DNA from: Bryopsis sp. KO-2023
Lineage: Eukaryota > Chlorophyta > Ulvophyceae > Bryopsidales > Bryopsidaceae
Assembly (NCBI GenBank): GCA_030272585.1
Contig: BSYQ01000007.1
Span: 4,096,001-4,160,000, forward strand
DNA: 64,000 nucleotides
Direction: 5' to 3'
Part shown: in pieces, positions 8,786 to 20,871 of the stretch
Numbering within the stretch: position 1 is the stretch's first letter
Layout: the number at the start of each line of letters is the position of its first letter
Program-made: the position numbers and the translations under genes
Notes under the pieces: generated by a model
Seen by the model: the letters and a program-made list of their open reading frames with translations, nothing else
Told to the model about the DNA's origin: nothing
Databases searched by the model: none

Positions 8786-11700
8786 GGTAACATGGGTTTT
8801 TATTTTCAATTCCCCGATGTATCGATAAATTGATTAATTTTTATGTTATTTATTTTCCTCGGTTGAGCGCACACCGACGAAACGATGAAAAAGGAGTGTA
8901 CTTGGGTCCTTTTTTTTGGGGGGGGTGGGAGTGGGGTCCATGAAAAGCTGCAAAAATGTCATCAAAAAGGGGTGGGGGGAAGAAGAAGGGAAGGGGGGGG
9001 GGGGGGGGGGTTGGAAGAGTAGTGGGGAAGATATGGTCATTTGTACTGACGAGCTGGTAAAATTATTTGGAATTGTAAGAATTGATGAAGCTGTGAAACA
9101 CACACGAGAGTGGATGAGTTCTTTTCTGAAAAACCAAAACATTTTCGCTGCTCTCTGATCCCTCCTAGAAGAAAACAAATCAAAATTATTGAGTGGTATA
9201 AACTCGATGAGGTAATTCAACACCAGCTGGTTTGATGTGAAGTACCCTCTGGAATTGAGATGAGTATAGATCAATGAGAAGCAATTTGCATGCTTGAATT
9301 TCCTGATTTCCGACCTCAGGGATTAGGAGAGTTTAGATTATAGATTAAAGCACAAGTTGTTTTGGGGGGGTTCTGTAGTTGAGGAAAGTTGGTTGATGCG
9401 CTGTCTGACCTGTAGGCTGTTTCCTGACTCGGGTAGGAGCACCGATTTTCCCTCGTCCTTCAACCTTTCCTCGCTCGCGCCTCCAGCAAATGTCAACACA
9501 GCAAACGCACATTTTATTCCAAGTTATAGATGCAGTCCTCGAGAAATGGAGCGCCGGAGTTGGTCATGACTCTTGACAAATATCTTTTTTGTTGATGTTT
9601 TTCCTTCTTTTTTTTTAGGGGAGGGGGCAAATACTGTACAGATTTTTTTTTTTTTTTCTTTTGGCTTGTTTTCTTTTTTTTTTTTAGTTTAGAAAAAGTT
9701 CAGCAAAAAAACGAACAAAAAATTGCAGATTGAGAATACAGAAGACGGTAGGGGGGACAGAAGGGAGGGAGGTACGATTTGGAAATGGAAAAAAAAAGGT
9801 TTTCAAAACAAAAAGAAAAGATTACTGGTATGCAAAGTGGTGTATTCGTATTCGTAGTTTTCCTTTCTTTTTTTTTAAGAAAAAAAAAAAGTATCGATTT
9901 TTTTTCTTTTAAATACAAACAGCAAAAAAAAGAAAAAGAGAAAAATAGCAGTTCAACTCTGGAAGAGATTTGTTGGGAAGGCCAAGTATGATCCATTTCG
10001 TTATTACTTAGTAATGGGGGAAAAAAAAATTGGAAGCAAAATCTTCTGGGGGGGTGAGGGAGGAACAAGAGGGCAGGATATTTGAACAAAAAAAAAGAGA
10101 TCTAAAAAGAAGGAAAAAAAAGGGGTAGAAGGGAAAAAAAATTGAGCATGAAATCTGTCCGAGTTGCTCTCTTTTACCCTTAACTCAAGAAAAAAAAGAT
10201 TAGTCAGCATTGCCACGATTTCAGGCTTGATGCCTACCATGATATATATATATTATGTATTTTTTTTTTCTTTTCTTTGGGGGCAGATATTTCCATATTG
10301 CAAACAAGAAAAAAAAAAAAAAAAGTCGCAACGACAAGGAGGGTGAGAAAAAAACTCTGAATAACTTTGTTCGAAAGTAAGGAAAGAAAAGGGTTTGAAA
10401 AAAAAAAACAACCCGAAAAAACCAAAAAGAAAAGAAAAGAAAAAAAAAGATGGTGCCCTCAAAAAAATCAGGGGAAAAGTTTATAGGGATTGCTGAGAAT
10501 AAGAGGGCGGGCGAATGTCCAAGAAAAGTTTTGGAACGAACAGGGGGCGTTGGAAAGGTCGGCTTGAGAATTCTGGCTGAATTCAAGCTGCAGATGTTTT
10601 GTTTTATGTGTGTGTGTGTTTTTTTTTCAAATTACAGGGACCAGCAGTCGCATGAATAAAAAGGGAGGGATAGAGGGGGAAAAAAACAAGAATGAAACCG
10701 GGCAAGTTTGCATATCGATGGGAAAAGAACGAAATAGGTGCAGATAGGTACAAATTAGATTTTCAGTTGTTTTTTTTGCTTGTCGTCAAGGTTTTCTTTC
10801 TCCTTTTTTTTTCCGTCCTCTGAATTCTTCCTTCTTTGGACCAACGTCTTGCGAAAGGGTTCGATTAGTCATAGAGGGAAAAAAAGAACCAAAAAAAAAA
10901 AATCGGTTCCTTTTTTGGGGTTAGAGTCTGGTCAATGGATTTCTACCAAAGGTTTGGATTCCTGGTGTGATGTTTTGGACGATTAGTCGTGGTTTCGCAC
11001 CAGATCGCAAAATCTCTATTTTCAAACGATTTGGGGGGGGGGAGGGGGGGCTTGGGTGGGAGGGGAAAAAAGGGGGGGGGAGGCATTTGATGTTTTTGGT
11101 CCTTTTTCCTGTTCTCTGCTTTTTTTTTTCTCCCTGCTTTTAAAAAATAGGGACAAAAAAAAACCAGAAAAAAACAAGGCGAACCTGAAAAAAAAGGCAT
11201 AACTGCTAGTTTGTTAGTCAACCAGAAAGAGAAAGAATTGGAAAAAGAACCCAGAAAGTGCCAATCTTGCTGTGTCGGGGTAACAACCCAACGTTGGGTT
11301 GGTTTCCCCCCCCCCTTCTTTCTTTTGATGTTTTTGTGTTGGCAGTCATAGGTATTCGGGGGGACAGGGGGGTTTGGCGGTGTATGGAGAAGGAATCGAA
11401 AGGGGTGTGGATAACGTTCAGTATTTGCAGTTGAGATGTAGGCCCAGGTTTTTCAGGGAAAACTGGAAGGCCTGTTCAATGATTGGTTTATCTAGCAATC
11501 CGACAGGGTTGTGTGAACCCCCCTTGTGTGTTTTCTGGTAGAAAAACAAAGAGGGGTGTGGTGGAGGTGGGTGGTTTGTGAGGTGGATCATGGTGGAGAA
11601 GAAAAAAAACAACCAGAAAAGATAGATTGTAAAGGAGAGGTTACGGATTGGGAACAAAGAATAATAACTCTGTTTTGTGCGTCGCTCCGCGCCAGATCGT

Positions 11701-12578
11701 TTTAATAAATTAACCGTCCGAACATATAGTTGGAGAAGCCCCTAAAACGTAAGTTTAAGACAGACGGATCGCTGGGTGGGAGGGAACCCATTTCTGAAAC
11801 GTGCTGTCGACCCTACAATTGCGCGATTGGTTTGGCGGCGGCTTTTCGATTGGTAGATCTCGAAACGCCAGCCAGGGGTGATGGCACACGCAAAAGGTCT
11901 TCCGTATCCGAATGAAAAGATCGCTCCCTCAGCCAAGTCACCTCTGATCGCTGAGTTGTGCTCTGCATGTCCGAGGCCTGCAAAGCGCCAAAAACCCTCC
12001 CGCCGCTCACCGCGATTTCCACCGTCCCTGCTGCAAGAATCACTTGTATGGGGTGTGTATTTGTCGTGTGAAAGCGGAGCGGAGTCCGTGGTCCTTGGCG
12101 AAAAAGGTAACGCTCTCGTATTACTGACAGTAGGTTTTCCACGAGAGTCTGCGCGCGCGTTCCCACCCTTCCACTCCACTTCGTCCTCACACACCTCTCG
12201 GTCACACAACCAACCGATTCCTGTCCGCTCCCGGTTCAGCAGCCGCTTATGAACACGGCAAACGGCTTCTAATCTGAACAGAGTGATCGTGTTTCGGAAA
12301 CTGGAGGCCCTGCGTCAATTCGCGTCCCCCCATCGGAGGAGCTCTCATCCTCCCACGCGGTTTACTGTTCTGATTGAAGGCTTGCGACGCGTGTTGCATG
12401 CCGCCTGTTGGCCAGGTTGCTGGTGTGGACTGATTCATGCTAATGGAGATTCCACGGAATTCCAGATTCAGACGGTTTGGCAATCGATGAATGAAGACAG
12501 GTCGGGCCTGTTTCAGCAGCAGTGTTGACGACCCCATTGGCTTGTGTTCGTCAGATCCTTTCAAAACGTAACAACGTG
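8786..12578. other. purine-rich intergenic DNA and upstream region of the kinase gene
   Basis: 8.8-11.6 kb is dominated by runs of A and G on the plus strand, with G runs near 8920, 9000 and 11030. Open frames there are low-complexity. A short complex stretch at 9394-9572 could be a terminal exon (after CTCCAG near 9485), but I could not tie it to a gene. 11.7-12.55 kb has normal complexity and may hold the promoter and 5'-untranslated exons of the kinase. An acceptor-like TTCGTCAG ends at 12554, in frame with the kinase reading frame. Confidence 0.4.
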
Positions 12579-15163
12579 ATGGCGGGCGCTACCCAACCCC
12601 CCTGCTGCGAAGTCCAGCGCTCAGGCGACTCAGGGAGTTGCCTGACGGTGCACAAGACGATTCTGAACTTTCTGAGGAACTGCGGCAGGACTCGTCGGGG
12701 GTGCGAGGTGGATGTTGGGCACAAAGACGGCGTTGGAGGGCTCTGTAGGGAGAGCGAGTCGACGGATCACCCGTCGACGCAGAGTGGCGGGAGTTTGTTC
12801 AAGGACGACGGGGTGTGGAGTTTGGCAAGCTCCAGCACGGGTCTCGGAACGATGGTGGAGGAGGATCTCGCGGTCGACGCGATAGTTATGGGGAAGACGC
12901 TGGGGCGAGGGCACTTCGGCAGCGTTCACCAGGCGTTTCTTAACGGCAAGTTATGGGCCATAAAAATCATAAAACACGAGGAGGACGCGGACGAACTCGG
13001 CCCTGCTGCGGAAATGCTGTTACAAGGGATTGCACATCCCAACCTGGTGCAGATCTATGGGGTGAAGGAAAGGCTGGCGTCAGAGCCGGTTGAAAACGAT
13101 CACGGGGAGGCCAGGATTTCATTTCAATCGTCGACGGACAGGGATTCCGTGGATTCATGGTGCAGGAGCTCGGGTTCGTCGGATTTCCTGGCGTATTTGA
13201 CAAAGACGAGCGAATGCAGAGAAACGTGGGTTTTCATGGAGTACTGCGATATGGGGTCGCTTTGGGATGCCGTGCATCGGGGCGATTTCAGCAGCTGTAC
13301 GAAAATGCAGACCCCGTGTTGGCTGAGGATCGTGTCGGTTGCGTTGGAAGTGGCCAGAGCATTGGCCCATCTGCATGCGTCAGGAATCATACATGGGGAT
13401 CTTAAACCACAGAATGTGCTTTTAAAGACCTGCGAAGACTCCGCCAAGGGATTTGTTGCAAAAGTCGGCGATTTCGGGTTGAGCCGACAGAATATGGAAA
13501 AGTGAGTTTTGGGGTGCATTCGATCAGGAAAAAAATGGCTTCATGGATGTGGTGTTTTGGTATTGGAGTACCACAGGGAATTTCTGACAACAAGATAACC
13601 TGAGAAAATGGACACGCACACGTGCATTCTCCCAACATCACATTTTGGATCGGCTCTATGTTTTTTTTCTTATTTTTATTTTTTTCCCACCGAACAGTAC
13701 TGAGGATGGAAAGAAATGTCTGGGGACTTGTGTTCATTTTCTTTTCTGTTGTGTTGCATGATTTTTACTTTTTTTTGTTTTTTTTTCCCTCCAATCAGAA
13801 CCCATCTTTCTATCGTTTGCCATGGCACGGTGGATCACATGCCACCGGAAGTCCTCAAGGACAGCCACATGTCTGCTGCTTGCGATGTGTTTTCCTTCGG
13901 AATGCTGCTTTGGGAAATCATCGCGGGTCAAAAGCCCTTTAAGGGGCTTCAGCAGGCGGCAATCGTCGTTGCGATCGTGGAAGGCCATCGCCCTGCTCTG
14001 CCAGCATCCGTTCCCAAACCCCTGGGGGATCTTATCCAGGTGGTGATTTTATAATATATACATATTTCTTTATATTTGTTAATGTATATATCTGCATATG
14101 GGATTGAACGTGTGAAGTTGAAGTTGATCTTATGTCAATTGATACGTGGTTGTGAAGAAATCTGTCCCCCCCCCCTCCTCCCCAAAAAAAACCCCAAAAA
14201 AACCCCAACAAAAACATTGAGATTTACTGATTAGTAAAAGGAAAATAAAAAAATAGCCCTCAACACTTTTTTTTTGTAAAAAGACTGAATAAATTATCAA
14301 AAACAATAAACATTAAAAAAAAACAACTACAAAAACGACAAAATGACATTGAGCGAGTGAAAGTTTTCAGGTATTTAAATATTTATATATATTTTTTTTG
14401 GCACAGGATTGCTGGCAGCAGGACCCCCAGGCCCGGCCTTCTTTTTCGATTATCGTGCGGAGATTGGAGGATTTGGCGTTTTTAGCTACGAAGTGGGAAA
14501 GAAATGCCACTGTACCTACTATGTTGCCGAGAAAGGGGGTGAGGGTGCCCCCGACAGACTGCGCTCATTCTGAGCGCTACATGCAGACAAGATCAGATTT
14601 TTTCACAGGTGAATATAGGACCATGGGGAGGGGGGGGGAAACGCAAAAGAAAACTAAGCGAATTTTTTGAATGGTACGATTCCTCCCTCCTGTTCCAATA
14701 GAAAACTACGAAGTGCATAACGAGTCTACCCCCTCTGTTTGTTTAATTGATCAGCAACATATCATAGTTTTTCTTTTTGTTATAAAACTGTTTTCTTCTT
14801 TTTTTTTTTTTTTTGGGGGGGGGAGGGAAGAAGGAATCGTTGTGCAATCGTCTGAGGGAGGTTTTGAGTCTGGCTGTGTGATTTGAGCGTGACTATTTTT
14901 TTTTCCTCCCCTTCAGTTGGCGCCGAAAAAAGAAGTAGAATTCAAACTATCCTCCATTCTCCTGTGTGACCCCCCCCCCCCCTTTTCGAATCCATCACCA
15001 ACATTCCAGAAACCACCGCTACTCGGAGCAATTTGTTTTCTGTTGGTGGCTCTCCCCATTTAACAGTTTGGATGTTTGCTTAGATGACAGACTGAGTTCG
15101 AGCTGGAGTGAGGAGCTTCCCTACGTGAATTCGAGAAAGACCTTCGATTGCAACCTGGAATAA
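12579..15163 (+). CDS. TKL-like protein kinase
   Basis: Five exons, 12579-13501, 13799-14039, 14407-14608, 14917-14965 and 15067-15163, join in phase to give 503 residues. Residues 1 to about 100 are a non-conserved Ser/Gly-rich lead. The kinase domain follows: glycine loop GRGHFGSVH, lysine in WAIKIIK, catalytic loop HGDLKPQNVLL, DFGLSR, activation-segment end GTVDHMPPE, DVFSFGMLLWEIIAG, and DCWQQDPQARPSF in the C-lobe. The catalytic Asp, Lys and DFG Asp are present, so it should be an active Ser/Thr or dual-specificity kinase. The HGD form and the WxxDPxxRPSF motif fit the TKL group. A Ser-rich insert of about 50 residues lies between strand beta4 (LVQIYGVKE) and the hinge (VFMEYCDMGSL). 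The C-terminal tail exons are short and weaker. The ATG at 12579 is the first in frame; an upstream in-frame acceptor leaves open that the gene begins further left. Confidence 0.85.
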
Positions 15164-18100
15164 TCTGGGGAGCAGCCTGGAATCTGAGAGATACGGTCTC
15201 TCCCCTTGGGTTCCTCCCCTCTCCTCCATCTTAAGTGCATTTATGGGCCTATTTTGTAATATGCAAACGTATGTATGCACGCAGATGTAAATGTATACAT
15301 ATGAAGCAAGTACAATATGAAAAGAAAAGAGAAGGAAAGAAAAAAAAAAAAGATATTTGAAAAGGCCAGAAAAAAAGTTGTTGGGTGTATGAAGAAAAAA
15401 AAAAGAACAAGACCAAAAAAAAAAGAACAAGAGTTGAATTGGGCAGCATTTGCAAGTTGATTTGGCCTCCCTAAAATAGGAAATGTGAGGGGACAGGGGG
15501 GAAGGTGCAAAAAGAAGGAAAAGAAAAGAAAAAAAACAAAAACAGAGAGGTTTTTTCTTTTGAAAAAAAAAGGAGGAGGATGAAAAATGGATTCATGTGG
15601 GTGTTTTATTGTTCAGAAAAGAAAAAGGAAAAAACGATGACGATTCGGTCGATAGACTTCTTTTAGAAAAGAAAAAAAAAAAGGGCATATTTTATGTGGA
15701 AAAAGGGATGGGGGGGAGAGGGGGGGGGGAAATATCATCAACATTGAAAGATAAAAAAGGGAAGATATAGCTTGTTCTGGGAAAGCAAGATTCAACGAGG
15801 ATGGCTTTCGAGCCAGGGGTTGGTGGGTTCAATCGGGGGTTGGGTTTCACATTAACATTGAGTTGAGGGGATATGCATGTATACATGTCGAGGAGAATTT
15901 TCTGACTATATTTGTCAGTGGGGGGACGAGATCATTTTGAAAGGAAGCAAGAAAGGTCAAAAATGAACATGATTGTTTTTTCTTTGTTGGGTTGATTAAA
16001 AAGACAAAAAAGATTGATATACGCATATATATGCATACATATATATGTGTGTGGATTTTTTTAGCTTCTTTTTTTCTTTATTAGCCCCAGGCATGCACAA
16101 ATCATGAACGGCCTTGTATGTTGGATGGATTTCGTGGGGTTTTTTTTATTCATTTTCCCCTCGTGGAAAATATTTTGATCGGCCGTCTTTTTTTTTGAGC
16201 TATGTTGTTCTGTTTTTCTTGTTTCTTTCAAGTCGTCTTTTTTTCTTCTTCCAATATGGTTTTTTTCTTTCTTTTTTTCTTTTCTTGTTTTTTTCCCCTT
16301 CAAATATTGGAGCATGATGATGCTAAGTAGAATATGGGAATCGATATTTTTTTTTTTGGATTAAATGTGGTCTTCCCCTCGAGATTTCTTTTAGGGCTAT
16401 TTTTGCCACGTGCGTTTGGGTTTTCGAAAGAAAAAAAGCAGGAAATCAAGTTAATAGGGATTATTTCCGGTAAATATTGGTTATTTGAAAAAGAGAAAAA
16501 AAAATTGGAGGGAGGGAGGGGGGCAATGGGAAAACAAAAATGTTCGAAAATAGAGGGGTCTATCCTAAAGCAAAAAATCCTTGTTGTTATCTTTTAATTT
16601 TTTTTATCTTTTTTGATTCGTTTTGAAAAAAGCCAAAAAGCAAAAAATTAGAGGTTTCGATAATATTCTAAATTGCAGGGATTTTTTTTCCGGGCAAAAA
16701 GGTAAAAGATGGACTGGCGATAGGCGTCTCATTTTTGTTTTCTACAGGGAGGGGGTTGGGGGTGGAGGGGAGTTTGTAAAAAGAAAGAAAAAAACAAAAG
16801 AAAGAAAGAAAGAAAAAGAATATGGAAATCGAAAGTGATTGGAACACCAGGGGACGAAGGGGGGGGAGGGGGGTCTTTTACAATCCCCCTTCACTGTGTG
16901 TTGTTGGGAATAATGGAAAAGTTACAGAAGAAAAACGGTAGATTTGACGCTCGTTTTTCTTGGCATCTCGTCTGTTGAGTGAAGGAATGAGACAAGGGGG
17001 AGGTTTATTTGAAAACACAAAAAAAAGAACAAAAAGACTTGTCACAGGTTGGAATGGAGGAGAGTAGAAAAAGGAAAAAAAAAATCAAACCAATAGGGAC
17101 GAAAAAAAATCACTGTTCGGCGAGGTGCAAACATGTTTTTTTTTTCTTGAATGTTTTTTTTTTTTCGTTTTTTTTTTTTTTTTTGGTGTTTATGGATTGA
17201 AAATAATTATAATATGTCCCATGTGAGAAGATGTCGCTCGAAAATTTCTTTTAAGCAGAAATGTTTTTGGAAAAAGAAAAAATAGAGGAAGGTTTCCTCA
17301 TTTTTTTTGCTTCTCATTTTTTTTTTCTGTTAAAAAGGATGCGACATCTTTGCCATCGATAATTCAGACAAGGAAATTGGAAACTTTTTCCGCAAAAAAA
17401 AAAGAGCATGGACGACGACATCCCCCTCTCACCAAGAAAAAGCGCAGCTCTCGAAGGAAAAAAAAAAGTATACATATATATCTATGTAGAATGTATTTAC
17501 ACTTCAAAAAAATACTTTTGAATTTTGATTTGTGCACTTTTGTTGAGCGAAAAATACGGGAGGGGGGGGGGGGGGGGCAGGGGCAAAAAACGGTGACTAA
17601 GGATGAGTTTGACGTGGATTTTTTCGAGTGTGTTAATAACTGGCCTTGATTAAAATTGGAGGAGTATGTTGCATGAGAATCTGGGCGGCCAGGTTTTTTA
17701 TTTTTGTTATGAATGGAACATCGTCTATTTCATATTTCTGTTGTCTGTGTAGTTTCTTGTATTCTTCAGGCAGGGAGGGAGGGAGGGAGGGGAAAAAAAA
17801 ACTAACAGGAAAACCGAGAAAACAAATCGATAAGAGAAATTTTTTTGCTCCGTGCTCGATTTTGATGTGCGAAGGGGAGGCAAATATATATAAATATAAA
17901 AAGCCTGACGCTTTTCCGGCCGGGATGATGTGGGGGTTTGCTGAGGAAAACTGGCAAAAAAAGCATTTATTTCTTCTTTCGGCAAGGGAGGGTTGGAGGG
18001 GGGGCGGGGGAGGTCGCCTTCTGAATTTGGACAGCCAAATTTGAATTTGAATTTGGTCGACTTCTCTTCAGTTGAGACGGTGAATCGCAAGGAGGGCAAC

Positions 18101-20871
18101 AAAAAAAACTGCGGTGGTGTTGAAATTTGTGTTTGGCTTTGTTCATTTTTCACCATCGTGGTTAACCAAAGCCCCTCCTGTAGAAGAAGAATTGAAATTT
18201 TGGTAAAAAGAATATATAGATTCACATACGCATATATGGGATTGTTAGTGGAATTTCTATGGTGTGTTTTATGCCAGAACTGCGCATTCGAGATTGAAAA
18301 AATTCTAGAGGAAAATTTATTAAAAAAAAAAAAAACTGCGTTTAGAGGAGGAAAGCTAAAAGAAAAAAAAAATAATCGTGAAGGTCCGATGTTTTTCTCG
18401 AATTTTTCGATTACAAGGAACATGGAGTTCATGATCCGTGTCAATTTTTGGCGAAGAATTTTCAGCATAGGGGAGGCTCAGCATGGCTCAGCTGTTTATA
18501 TATTAATATATATATATATATATACATACTCACAAAAAAAGGTGTGAAAAATATGTCTAGAAGTAGGAATATATCTGGTGGCTGTGGTTAGGGTTGCTTA
18601 TCCCTCTGAGCCGATCAGTTGATAGTTTTGCACTTGTGTATTTAAGGTATTAAGTTAAGACATTGCTTTCAAAAGAAATATCACTTGGGCAAAGTCCTTG
18701 TCAAAAAAAACACCTTTTTGACTTCTATTTTCTAGACTTATTGATAGGACCGTACTGAGAATTGACAATATGCTGTCGGGGGTAATCAAAAGAAAGAAAG
18801 AAAGAAAGAGGGGAAGAAAGGAGCGAAGATGATGGCATAGGATTATGTATTTAAAAACAAAAAATTAAAGGAACAAACACACACATATGAGGAAACCATA
18901 GACGAAATGACGCATTTCATCTATCGAGAGAAAAAGGAAAAAGGAGAGGGGGGAAAAAAAATCAGAAAGGGGGGGGGGAGGGGCTTCGAAAGGATAGGAA
19001 AATCCCCCAGAAAAGAAACCGAAAACAATTGGGATTGGATAGCTGTGTTGGGAGGAAGATGGGTGTCTTTCTTGCATATTTTCACATGCGGGCAATTAAT
19101 TGGTGAAGAGTTACATGCAGTGTTTATGAGTTATCATTAACAAGGAAGTTGTTCCAACTTGATTCCATTAGTTATCTCTACATGAGTAATTGTTTCTCAT
19201 TATACTTATATTTTCTCCGCAGCACTGATTTCGATGGCCGGCATGTTACTTTTAGCATGCTTGGGAGAAAAAAAAAATAGACCTGGGCATTAGTGCGGGG
19301 GCGGGGGCGGGGGAATGGGAATGTTTTTCTTTTGTTATGTATTTCTTCCTATAGAAAGCTTGTCATCTAATGAGAGTGGCCCCCCAAAAAAAGAGGAGGG
19401 GATGGGAGTTATATTAATATTTGCATCTTTATATATATAACTATGCTCAACTATTTCGTTTCGACGAGGGAAAAAATTAGGGTTGAATTCCTTTAAAAAG
19501 AAAGAAGCTTGGGATTTTTTTTTTACCTCCCTGTTTTGGGTATAGCGTTATTTTTGAATCACTGGATATATATTTATATATATAAAAAAAAAGCTTGGGG
19601 ATTCCACTAAATGTTGTGAGGTGGATGCTGACTGAAAGGGAAAGAGGGGGATATATATTTAAAAAAAAAATAATGAGGGCTCTTCTTGGTGCTCCCCAAT
19701 TTCCTTGAAGGAGGTTTGCTTTTTTTTTTCCTCTGTTTTTTTCTGTTTATGGGGTTTGCTTTTTTTTCTCTCTCTTTTCCTTTCGACAATCATTGTGAGG
19801 CCACCATCCTGAGCAGTTTTTTTCCTTCATATTTGCTTGGGCTGGGATGTGGCTGTTTTTTTGTCTGGGGTTATTTTCAAAAGTGAACTTTTTTTTGCCT
19901 TTCCACTGGGGGAGAGTGCAGTTCAAGAGAACTGGCAACCCATGAAGGAAAAAAAAAGACGGAAAAATTGGACAAGAAAAAGAAATTGGGGAGGGTTTTT
20001 TTTGGCGGGGAGAGAATGATTTTGGGATTTTGACGGGAAGAAAGTAATGGGATGGAAAAAACTGTTTGGGGTGGCTGCTGGGATTGCATTTCAGCCAATT
20101 TCAGTGGGAGTTCTTTTTTTTTGTTTCATGGTTTTCTGCTTCGGAGCCATCGATGGGCTCTTGAGGGAAAAAAAAAGGGTTGAAAGATGAAAACAGATGC
20201 TGAGGTTGGAACATATCGGGCCGGATATGCATTTTTGAAAAACATGACTTCTTCCTTAGAGAAGAAGTCACAGTTGATATGGCGGCTCTACGGCACATTT
20301 TCTGTGGGTTTTTTTTGGAGACACGGTCAGTCATAGGGGAGTATTTATGGGGGGGGTAGACCCACGGATTGACAATATTATATATATATGATATTGACCT
20401 TTTCCAAAGAAATGGGTCACGCACGAGAATGTTGGCAATGGGGATTTGGAGGGGGGGGCATTGTGAATATGTGCTGTAATTCAAAATATGGTTTCTTTCT
20501 TCTTGGCATTTTTCTCCTGGATGCAAGTGTGCTGTTGCTCTGTGGGCAGATTGGGGGGATGCCACCAGGTACCTTCTTTTTGTCCCACAGGAAATTTAAA
20601 AATGAGGAGCACATGTCTTTGATATTTAGAGAAAGAAGGGATTTCTCAAGGAAATACACAGCAACTAACTGGGGTCTTGGGAAGTCGGGCAATCCTTTCT
20701 TCAAAAAATTACCGTAAAATTTAGGTCATTCTACCCATTCTACTACTGGCAAGGTCGCGCTCTCAACACCGTGTTTTATTCGAAACTTACATTAAAACAG
20801 AGCTGACCTGCCAGCAGGGATACACTGCAACAACTCATGACTCAGGGCGACCATCCACCATCGTAAATCCG
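15164..20871. other. long low-complexity intergenic region
   Basis: 5.7 kb with no supported gene. The plus strand is strongly purine-biased (A/G runs) from 15.3 to 19.0 kb, interleaved with T-rich blocks at 16.1-16.3 and 17.1-17.2 kb and TATATA stretches near 16030, 18500, 19430 and 19570. Long open frames here (for example minus 17725-18468) encode runs of Phe, Lys, Ser and Pro from simple sequence and look spurious. No tRNA or rRNA was recognised. Confidence 0.6.

Noticed and set aside
9394-9572. Terminal exon of the ankyrin-TM gene after CTCCAG near 9485
   Set aside because: No donor in the last ankyrin exon joins it in a frame that stays open convincingly, so the TAG at 8783 is kept as the stop.
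17725-18547. 247-codon minus-strand and 184-codon plus-strand open frames
   Set aside because: Both are low-complexity translations (Phe, Lys, Ser, Pro runs) of the same purine/pyrimidine-rich spacer, with no introns, domains or neighbours to support them.
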